Part shown: positions 57,967-64,000 of the stretch, piece after piece | How positions within the stretch are numbered: position 1 is the stretch's first letter | Layout: every line of letters starts with the position of its first letter | Source of the DNA: Hylemonella gracilis ATCC 19624 | GTDB lineage: Bacteria > Pseudomonadota > Gammaproteobacteria > Burkholderiales > Burkholderiaceae_C | Assembly: GCF_000211835.1 (NCBI RefSeq) | Contig: NZ_AEGR01000050.1 | Span: 18,264 to 82,263 of the forward strand | Direction of reading: 5' to 3' | Length of the DNA: 64,000 nucleotides | Notes under the pieces: model-generated | Told to the model about the DNA's origin: nothing | Seen by the model: the letters and a program-made list of their open reading frames with translations, nothing else | Database searches by the model: none | Program-made: the position numbers and the translations under genes

Positions 57967-58019
57967 CGATTCATTTGTAACATAATCTGGTATTCCCTAG
58001 GTAGATTGCTCCATTTCCC
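57967..58019. promoter_or_regulatory. Divergent bcsE / bcsR promoter region
   Basis: Only 53 bases separate the two divergent cellulose operons. The stretch is AT-rich (ATTCATTTGTAACATAATC) in a region otherwise near 70 % GC and holds a plausible -10 (CATAAT) on the plus strand. Both operons are likely to be controlled together from here. Confidence 0.5.
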
Positions 58020-58232
58020 ATGGCGGTTCCGACTCGAAATTCCGAAACCCGCGCTGCGTCCGGTCTACCGGGCAGCGACGTCACGGCCCTGTTCGCCCAC
58101 GTCGGCGCGGCATCGCGATCAGCGGACTACCAAGAGCTGGTGCGTGACGAAGCCGCCCAGGCCGCGGCGGGCCGCTGGCCCTTGCTGGCGGAGATCGTCG
58201 GTCAGTCGTGCGGACGGTCGCGCGCGCCTTGA
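58020..58232 (+). CDS. bcsR: BcsR-like small cellulose biosynthesis protein
   Basis: A 70-residue protein with SADYQELVRDEAAQAAAGRW followed by PLLAEIVGQ (53-61). The RWPLLAE motif and a D-Y before it match E. coli BcsR (62 residues), which forms a regulatory complex with BcsQ at the synthase. No signal or membrane segment. Its 3' end overlaps the likely bcsQ start by 25 bases, the normal bcsR-bcsQ order. Confidence 0.85.
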   Translation: MAVPTRNSETRAASGLPGSDVTALFAHVGAASRSADYQELVRDEAAQAAAGRWPLLAEIVGQSCGRSRAP

Positions 58233-59107
58233 GCCAGGAATCAGGCCAACACGTGCGCTTGGTCGCGGTCATGGGCGCCACGGGCGGTGCGGGCGCCACC
58301 ACGGTGGCGGCCCATTTGGCCTGCGCGCTGGCCTTGCAGAAGCGCCCCGTCCTGGCCATCGATCTGTCCCCAGCCAATGCCCTGCGCCTGTTCTATGGCA
58401 TGGAGTGGGCCGAGGAGCAGGGCTGGGCCCGGCAATTGCTGGCGGAGCAGGCCTGGCACGACGCCGCCTGGCGTGACAGCCAGGGCCGCGCGTTCGTGCC
58501 CTTTGGCGCGCTGCGTGACGATGCCGCAACGGAGCGCCTGGCGCAGACGCTGCGCGCGCACCCCCGCTGGCTGCGCGACCGCTTGGAGGAGACCGAGTTG
58601 GACCCGGGCACCATCGTGGTCTGCGACTGCCCCATCGCAGCCGCGGCGCTGCGCGACCAGGCCCTGACGGCGGCCGACCTGGCGCTGCTGGTCTGCGCGC
58701 CGGACACGCTGTCCTACGCCCAAGCCACGCGCAGGATCGAGCGCGGGTGGGAAGGGGCGGTGGGCATGCCGGGCGCGCCCGACACAGGGCGCCCGCCCGA
58801 GACCGCCATCGTGCTCAACGGCCATGACCCCGCGCGCCTCTTGGACCGTGACATCGCCCTGTTGCTGCGGACCGGCTACAAGTCGGTCTTCGCCCCGACC
58901 CTCGTGCACCGCGATGAATCGCTGCGCGAGGCCCTGGCCTGCAAGCAGACGGTGTTCGATGTCGCGCCAGCCAGCCAGGCCGCGCACGATTGCGCCGCCC
59001 TGGCCACCTGGACACTCGCCCGGCTGGGCCAGATCGAGGCCCGTGCGGCCGGTCGGCCGCTGCCCGCTGCCCCCGCGAATTGGCCGGACCTGGGGCGCCC
59101 CGAGTGA
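58208..59107 (+). CDS. bcsQ: Cellulose biosynthesis protein BcsQ (MinD/ParA-like)
   Basis: BcsQ is a SIMIBI-class ATPase-like protein needed for cellulose synthase placement at the pole. With a GTG start at 58208 it has 299 residues; a later GTG at 58253 is possible. The P-loop is TGGAGATT (25-32): the lysine of the usual GGVGKTT is replaced by Ala. E. coli BcsQ, as I recall it, also lacks this lysine (GGVGTTT). VLAIDLSPANALRL and VVCDCPIAAAALR correspond to switch regions. Its TGA overlaps the GTG start of bcsA. Confidence 0.9.
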   Translation: MRTVARALSQESGQHVRLVAVMGATGGAGATTVAAHLACALALQKRPVLAIDLSPANALRLFYGMEWAEEQGWARQLLAEQAWHDAAWRDSQGRAFVPFGALRDDAATERLAQTLRAHPRWLRDRLEETELDPGTIVVCDCPIAAAALRDQALTAADLALLVCAPDTLSYAQATRRIERGWEGAVGMPGAPDTGRPPETAIVLNGHDPARLLDRDIALLLRTGYKSVFAPTLVHRDESLREALACKQTVFDVAPASQAAHDCAALATWTLARLGQIEARAAGRPLPAAPANWPDLGRPE

Positions 59108-61785
59108 GCGCGGGCCGCACCCATGCCGGGGGTTTCTGGGGGCGCTTGTGGCGCGCGGGAGGCGTCGCGCCGGACTTGCCCTGGCGCGACCGCCTGCTGT
59201 CCCTGGTTTTTCGCGCGCCACCTTGGACCACCTGGTCGGGCTGGTGTTCTTGGTGCGCGATGGCCTTTCCGCATGTGAACCTGCGCCGGCCGCGCTGGGG
59301 GGATGTGCTGCGCGTGCCCCTGCAGCTGCTGTGGCTGGCCCTGGTGCGCGCCATGCCGCGGACCGGGTCACCCGGCCGTTCAAGGGCGTGGGGGCAGGCT
59401 TGGCGCGCGCTGCCGTCACGGGTCGCGAGCGCCGCGCTTGGGTGGGTGCCACGACGCATGCGCAGGGGGTGGGAGACCTGGAGTCACCGGGTCCGGCCGC
59501 GCTCGGCGGATTGGCAGCGTTTGCAAACGCGGTCTGAAGCGCTCGCTGGACATGGGCTGTGGGACCGGCCCTTGCTGCGCTACGCCGCCTATGGCTTGGC
59601 CGCCTTGCTGGCTTTCCTGTGCGTGACCACCCCCTTCAACACCGTGGCCCAACTGGTGTTCATCACCTTGTTGTGGGCGATTGCCATGCTGGTGCGGCGC
59701 GTGCCGGGCTCGGTGGCGACCTTGTTGCTGATCGTCCTGTCCCTCACCGCTTCCACGCGCTACCTCTGGTGGCGCGTGACCGAGACGCTGAACTGGCAGG
59801 AAAGCCTGGACCTGATCTGGGGCCTGCTGCTCCTGGCCGCCGAGGTCTACACCTGGATCATCTTGCTGCTGGGTTACGTGCAGTCGGCCTGGCCCCTGAA
59901 GCGCAAGCCCGCGCCCCTGCCCGAGGACACGCGCGACTGGCCGACGGTGGACGTGTTCATTCCGACCTACAACGAGCCCTTGAACGTGGTCATGCCCACG
60001 GTCCATGCGGCCCTGGGCCTGGACTGGCCGCGCGACAAGATCAAGGTTTGGCTGCTCGACGATGGGCGGCGCGAGGCTTTCCGCCAGTTCGCCGAACAGT
60101 CGGGCGTGGGCTACATCGTCCGCCCCGACAACAAGCACGCCAAGGCCGGCAACCTCAACCACGCGCTGACGCGCACCGAGGGTGAATACATCGCCGTCTT
60201 CGACTGCGACCACATTCCGGTGCGCTCCTTCTTGCAGGCCACCATGGGCTGGTTCCTGCGTGACCCCAAGCTGGCCCTGGTGCAGACGCCGCACCACTTC
60301 TTCTCGCCCGACCCCTTCGAGCGCAACCTGGGTCTGTTTCGCACCATGCCCAACGAGGGCGAGCTGTTCTATGGCGTGATCCAGGACGGCAACGACCTCT
60401 GGAACGCCGCCTTCTTCTGCGGTTCCTGCGCGGTGCTCAAGCGCGCGCCGTTGCAGGAGGTGGGCGGCATCGCGGTCGAGACGGTGACCGAAGACGCCCA
60501 CACTGCGCTCAAGCTGCAGCGGCTGGGCTACAACACGGCCTACATCAACGTGCCGCAGGCGGCGGGACTGGCCACCGAGAGCCTGTCCGCCCACATCGGC
60601 CAGCGCATCCGCTGGGCGCGCGGCATGGCGCAGATCTTCCGCATCGACAACCCCTTCCTGGGCAAGGGCCTGAACTGGATGCAGCGCATCTGCTACGGCA
60701 ACGCGATGCTGCACTTCCTCAACGGCGGCCCGCGCCTGATCTTCCTGACCGCGCCGCTGGCCTTCCTGCTGTTCCACGCCTACGTGATCTACACGCCGGC
60801 CATCGCCGTGCTGCTCTACGTGCTGCCGCACATGGTGCACGCCAACATCACCAACTCGCGCATCCAGGGCGCGCACCGCCATTCCTTTTGGGCCGAGGTC
60901 TACGAGACGGTGCTGGCCTGGTACATCTGGCGCCCGACCCTGGCCGCGCTGATCGACCCGCGCCAGGGCCAATTCAATGTCACCGGCAAGGGCGGCCTGG
61001 TCGAGCGCAACTACTTCGACTGGCGCATCTCGCTGCCTTACCTCGTCATCATCGGACTCAACCTGCTGGGCCTGGGCTTTGGCATCTGGCGGGTGTTCTG
61101 GGGGCCGGTGGACGAGATTCCGACCACGCTGCTCAACCTGTTCTGGGTGGGCTACAACGTGCTGTTGCTGGGCGCGGCTGTTTCGGTGGCCTCCGAAACC
61201 CGGCAGGTGCGCCGCACTCACCGCGTCGACATGCGACTGCCCGCCGCGCTGCGCCGGCCCGATGGCCAGCTGCTGCGCTGCGAGACCGAGGACTTTTCTG
61301 AAGGCGGCCTGTCGCTCACCGTGCCGGCCAAGCAGGGCTTGCCAGCCAACGCGTCGGTGCAGGTGTCGCTGTGGCGGGGCGCGGAGGAATTCGTTTTTCC
61401 CGCTCAAGTGGTGGGCAGCTCGGCGACGCGCCTGCGTCTGCGCTGGGCCCTGGAGGGCGTGGAGCAGCGCATGGCCCTGGTGCAGTGCACCTTTGGGCGC
61501 GCCGATGCCTGGCTGACTTGGTCGCAAGGGCGGCGGCGCGACCGGCCCCTGGCGGGTCTGCGCCAGGTGCTGCGCACCGGCGTGGACGGCTACCAGCGCA
61601 TCGCCGAACACGCCTTGCCCTTCGCCGCCCCCTTCACGCAAGCCAGCCGGCGCTGGGGCGCGAGGATCGCCAGCCTGTTGCCGCGCACGCCCGTCTCCGG
61701 CAGGCTCCCCAGCTCGTCGCCTGCTCAGTCCGTACCGCAGTCCGTACCGCAGGCCGGTCCTCGCCGACCCACTGAATTCGCATGA
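59104..61785 (+). CDS. bcsA: Cellulose synthase catalytic subunit with PilZ domain
   Basis: BcsA polymerises UDP-glucose and threads the glucan through the inner membrane. The GTG at 59104 overlaps the bcsQ stop and gives 893 residues. GT2 motifs: DDG (319-321), DCDH (367-370), the FFCGS loop (437-441), TED (462-464) and QRIRW (500-504). The PilZ c-di-GMP site has RRTHR (703-707) and DFSEGG (730-735). An N-terminal membrane region of about 180 residues precedes the first core helix. The end carries two copies of a 12-base repeat (QSVP). It overlaps bcsB by four bases. Confidence 0.96.
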   Translation: MSAGRTHAGGFWGRLWRAGGVAPDLPWRDRLLSLVFRAPPWTTWSGWCSWCAMAFPHVNLRRPRWGDVLRVPLQLLWLALVRAMPRTGSPGRSRAWGQAWRALPSRVASAALGWVPRRMRRGWETWSHRVRPRSADWQRLQTRSEALAGHGLWDRPLLRYAAYGLAALLAFLCVTTPFNTVAQLVFITLLWAIAMLVRRVPGSVATLLLIVLSLTASTRYLWWRVTETLNWQESLDLIWGLLLLAAEVYTWIILLLGYVQSAWPLKRKPAPLPEDTRDWPTVDVFIPTYNEPLNVVMPTVHAALGLDWPRDKIKVWLLDDGRREAFRQFAEQSGVGYIVRPDNKHAKAGNLNHALTRTEGEYIAVFDCDHIPVRSFLQATMGWFLRDPKLALVQTPHHFFSPDPFERNLGLFRTMPNEGELFYGVIQDGNDLWNAAFFCGSCAVLKRAPLQEVGGIAVETVTEDAHTALKLQRLGYNTAYINVPQAAGLATESLSAHIGQRIRWARGMAQIFRIDNPFLGKGLNWMQRICYGNAMLHFLNGGPRLIFLTAPLAFLLFHAYVIYTPAIAVLLYVLPHMVHANITNSRIQGAHRHSFWAEVYETVLAWYIWRPTLAALIDPRQGQFNVTGKGGLVERNYFDWRISLPYLVIIGLNLLGLGFGIWRVFWGPVDEIPTTLLNLFWVGYNVLLLGAAVSVASETRQVRRTHRVDMRLPAALRRPDGQLLRCETEDFSEGGLSLTVPAKQGLPANASVQVSLWRGAEEFVFPAQVVGSSATRLRLRWALEGVEQRMALVQCTFGRADAWLTWSQGRRRDRPLAGLRQVLRTGVDGYQRIAEHALPFAAPFTQASRRWGARIASLLPRTPVSGRLPSSSPAQSVPQSVPQAGPRRPTEFA
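61726..61749 (+). repeat. 12-bp tandem duplication in the bcsA 3' end
   Basis: CAGTCCGTACCG is repeated twice in tandem (61726-61737 and 61738-61749) near the end of bcsA, coding QSVPQSVP in a disordered tail. Probably a recent slippage event without effect. Confidence 0.7.
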
Positions 61786-64000
61786 ACCGACAGACCCTTG
61801 TTTTTTCGCCATCCCGAGGGGGCGCCGCCGCGCTGACCCTGGTCACCGCCCTGTCTTCGCTGCTTGGGGGCCCGGCTTGGTCGAGGGCGGCCCCGGCGTC
61901 GGCGTCCGCGGCCCCAGTCAACGCGGCCACGATGCCCACGGTCTCCAACACGACCGCGTCACCGCTGCCGACGCGGGTGCGCCGTCTGAACCTGGGGCAG
62001 CTCGGCAACCAGACCGCGTTCCGCCTGCGCACGACCGAGGGCCGGGCCGACATCAACTTCGGTCTGCGCGCCGACGAACTGGTCACCCAGGCCGTGCTGC
62101 GGTTGCGCTACGCGTACTCGCCCGCCTTGATCCCCGGGCAGTCGCACATCAAGGTGCTGCTCAACGACGAGGTCATGACCACGCTGCCCCTCACGGCCAA
62201 CAACGCGGGCCAGCCGGTGACGCAAGAGGTGACGATCGACCCGCGTTTCATCGTCGACTTCAACCGCCTGACGCTGCAGTTCGTCGGCCACTACGCGCAG
62301 AACTGCGAACTCTCCGGGCACAGCAGTCTGTGGGCTGATGTCAGCGGCGCCAGCGAGCTGGAGCTGACCGTGCGCCCGATCGAGTTGCGCAACGACCTGG
62401 CGCGCCTGCCCGAACCTTTTTTCGACCCGCGCGACTTGGGGCGCTTGAACCTGCCCTTCGTGTTCGCCGCGCAGCCTTCGCCCGCCACCTTGCGCGCCGC
62501 GGGCATCACCGCATCGTGGTTCGGCCAGCTGGCGGCCTGGCGCGGCGCGCGTTTCACGGCCCACCTGGACGGCGTGGATGGCGCCTTGCCAGCAGGCCAC
62601 GCCCTGGTCTTCGCGACCAACAGCGAGCGGCCGGCCTGGCTGGCCCAGACGCCCCCCTTCACCGGCCCCGGCCTGAGCATGCTGAGCAACCCGGGCGACG
62701 GTGGGTCGCGCCTGCTGCTGGTCAGCGGCCGCGACGGCGAAGACTTGCGCGTCGCCGCCGACGCCCTGGTGCGCGGCGCGATCGCGCTCTCGGGCTCGCA
62801 AGTGGCGGTGCAGCCCGGCCCGGCAGCCCCTGCGCGCGCGCCCTACGACGCGCCCAATTGGGTGCGCATGGATCGCCCCACGACTTTCGGTGAACTGGTT
62901 CAGACGCCCGAGCAGCTGCAGGCGGCCGGCCGCCAGACCGACAGCATCCGCGTGGACCTGCGCATTCCGCCCGACCTCTACGCCTGGAAGAGCCAGGGCG
63001 TGCCGGTGGACCTGAAGTTCCGCTACACGCCGCCCGTGCGCGCGGGCGAATCGCGCATGACCATGAGCCTCAACCAGTCCCTGGTGCAGGCCTTCAACTT
63101 GCGCGCGTCCGAGCCGGGCCGCGGCGAGGAGCGGTCCTGGTCCTTGCCTTTGATGGACAAGGGCCTGGCCGTCGAACGCCAGCGCGTGGTGCTGTCGCCC
63201 TTCCAGCTCGCGCCGCGCAGCCAGTTGCAGTACGCCTATTCCTTCGCCACGCACCGTGGCGCCGATTGCGAGAACCCCGCCGTGGACAACGCACGCGGCG
63301 CGGTCGATCCGGACTCCACCATCGATTTCTCCGGCTACCCGCATTACGTCGAGCTGCCGCAGCTCAGCCACTTCGCGTCCCTGGGCTTTCCCTTCACCCG
63401 GTACGCGGACTTGTCGCAGACGGCGGTGGTCGTGCCCGAGCAGCCGGGCCGTGACGACATCGAGACCCTGCTCACGCTGCTGGGCCGCATGGGCGAATCC
63501 ACCGGCACCCCGGCCACCCAGGTCGCCGTGGTGGGGCCGCGGCAGGTGGACACGGTGCGCGACCGCGACCTGCTGCTGATCGGCACCGCGCCCGCGCAGC
63601 CCCTGTTGCAGGACTGGAAGGAGCACCTGCCCGCCGTGGTGGCGGGCACCCAGCGCAGCGTCAGTCAGCCCGCGCGCCCCGGCACCGCCTTGTACGGTGG
63701 TTTCGGCTTGCCACGCGAGACCCGCTCCGTGACGCAGGAGCGCATCGAAGCCACGGGCCCTTTGGCTGCGCTGCTGGGGTTTGAATCTCCCTTGGCCTCG
63801 GGCCGCAGCGTGGTGGTCGTGACGGCGGGAGAATCTCGCGATCTGCCCAAGGTGCTGGACGCGCTGGACACCCAGGCCAGCGCCATGCACGGCAGTGTGG
63901 TCTTCGTGCGCAGCCTGAGGGACCCGTTCAGTGGACGTGACACCGTGAAGGGGGAAAGCATCGCGGTCGGACCGACCTACACCAACGGCGTGTTGCCGTT
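61782..64000 (+). CDS. bcsB: Cellulose synthase periplasmic subunit BcsB (cut by window edge)
   Basis: The ATG overlaps the bcsA stop (ATGA). About 739 codons are in the window, beginning MNRQTLVFSPSRGG with a signal peptide. Typical BcsB segments follow: FGLRADELVTQAVLRLRY, LPEPFFDPRDL, ATLRAAGITASWFGQL, YDAPNWVRMDRP, IPPDLYAWKSQGVPVDLK and IDFSGYPHYVELP. The C-terminal membrane helix lies outside. It is the canonical partner of BcsA; the gene at 51957 is its paralogue. bcsZ and bcsC are expected to follow downstream but cannot be seen. Confidence 0.95.
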   Translation, partial: MNRQTLVFSPSRGGAAALTLVTALSSLLGGPAWSRAAPASASAAPVNAATMPTVSNTTASPLPTRVRRLNLGQLGNQTAFRLRTTEGRADINFGLRADELVTQAVLRLRYAYSPALIPGQSHIKVLLNDEVMTTLPLTANNAGQPVTQEVTIDPRFIVDFNRLTLQFVGHYAQNCELSGHSSLWADVSGASELELTVRPIELRNDLARLPEPFFDPRDLGRLNLPFVFAAQPSPATLRAAGITASWFGQLAAWRGARFTAHLDGVDGALPAGHALVFATNSERPAWLAQTPPFTGPGLSMLSNPGDGGSRLLLVSGRDGEDLRVAADALVRGAIALSGSQVAVQPGPAAPARAPYDAPNWVRMDRPTTFGELVQTPEQLQAAGRQTDSIRVDLRIPPDLYAWKSQGVPVDLKFRYTPPVRAGESRMTMSLNQSLVQAFNLRASEPGRGEERSWSLPLMDKGLAVERQRVVLSPFQLAPRSQLQYAYSFATHRGADCENPAVDNARGAVDPDSTIDFSGYPHYVELPQLSHFASLGFPFTRYADLSQTAVVVPEQPGRDDIETLLTLLGRMGESTGTPATQVAVVGPRQVDTVRDRDLLLIGTAPAQPLLQDWKEHLPAVVAGTQRSVSQPARPGTALYGGFGLPRETRSVTQERIEATGPLAALLGFESPLASGRSVVVVTAGESRDLPKVLDALDTQASAMHGSVVFVRSLRDPFSGRDTVKGESIAVGPTYTNGVLP

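Noticed and set aside
59416..61812. A 798-codon open frame on the minus strand opposite bcsA.
   Set aside because: It mirrors a very GC-rich real gene, has no family match, and is His/Gln/Arg-rich in the manner of antisense frames.
61959..63890. A 643-codon minus-strand frame opposite bcsB.
   Set aside because: Same reason: antisense shadow of a GC-rich gene; the plus-strand frame has clear BcsB motifs.

Overview
The window looks like chromosome of a GC-rich betaproteobacterium, most likely Burkholderiales. Supporting signs are the bamE/fur divergent pair, hprK next to ptsN, a DUF1840 protein, a phasin-like protein with a lysine-rich tail, a BcsR/Q/A/B cellulose locus and the argB-slmA pair. 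I assign this from gene content, not from a database search.

Layout. (1) Bases 1-16.4 kb are housekeeping: leuS (cut by the left edge), dapB, bamE, fur, hprK, ptsN, hpf, a CorA-type transporter with a coupled envelope protein, mtnN, fadD, pntB-pntA, a NudJ-like Nudix hydrolase, mnmA, DUF1840, an acyl-CoA-binding protein, a TetR regulator and a phasin-like protein. (2) Bases 16.5-49.2 kb form a large surface-polysaccharide region. It opens with rfbB-rfbD-rfbA, a broken rfbC and two GT4 glycosyltransferases. Next come a GT-C-like membrane protein and a plus-strand operon with a C-methyltransferase, two SDR enzymes, a GT4, a flippase-like membrane protein, a methyltransferase, FdtA/QdtA- and FdtB/QdtB-like enzymes and an intact rfbC. 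After an IS/oxidoreductase scar, a minus-strand operon (manC, wzm, wzt, a 1530-residue FkbM-GT4-GT4-GT2 protein, a GT2, a C-methyltransferase, gmd, rmd, a GtrB-like GT2) resembles an A-band/D-rhamnan locus. The region closes with galE and a WbaP-type initiating transferase. (3) Bases 49.3-51.9 kb hold argB, slmA and a fumarylacetoacetase-family enzyme. (4) Bases 52-64 kb hold a type II cellulose locus of two divergent operons, bcsE-bcsF-bcsG plus an extra bcsB-like gene, and bcsR-bcsQ-bcsA-bcsB. The last gene is cut by the right edge.

How the parts fit. RfbA/RfbB supply dTDP-4-keto-6-deoxyglucose, which RfbC/RfbD turn into dTDP-L-rhamnose and the FdtA/FdtB pair turns into a dTDP-3-amino-3,6-dideoxyhexose. 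ManC, Gmd and Rmd supply GDP-D-rhamnose, and a C-methyltransferase sits beside Gmd. Wzm/Wzt with a C-terminal cargo-binding domain indicate ABC-transporter export; no Wzx or Wzy is seen. The cellulose locus carries BcsG, so phosphoethanolamine-modified cellulose is expected, and BcsE plus the PilZ domain of BcsA predict c-di-GMP control.

The most unusual features are the four-domain FkbM-GT4-GT4-GT2 protein whose coiled coil is coded by 21-bp (exactly one heptad) tandem repeats, the second BcsB gene attached to the bcsEFG operon, the decayed duplicate rfbC, and the IS3/FAD-oxidoreductase scar that separates the two polysaccharide operons.
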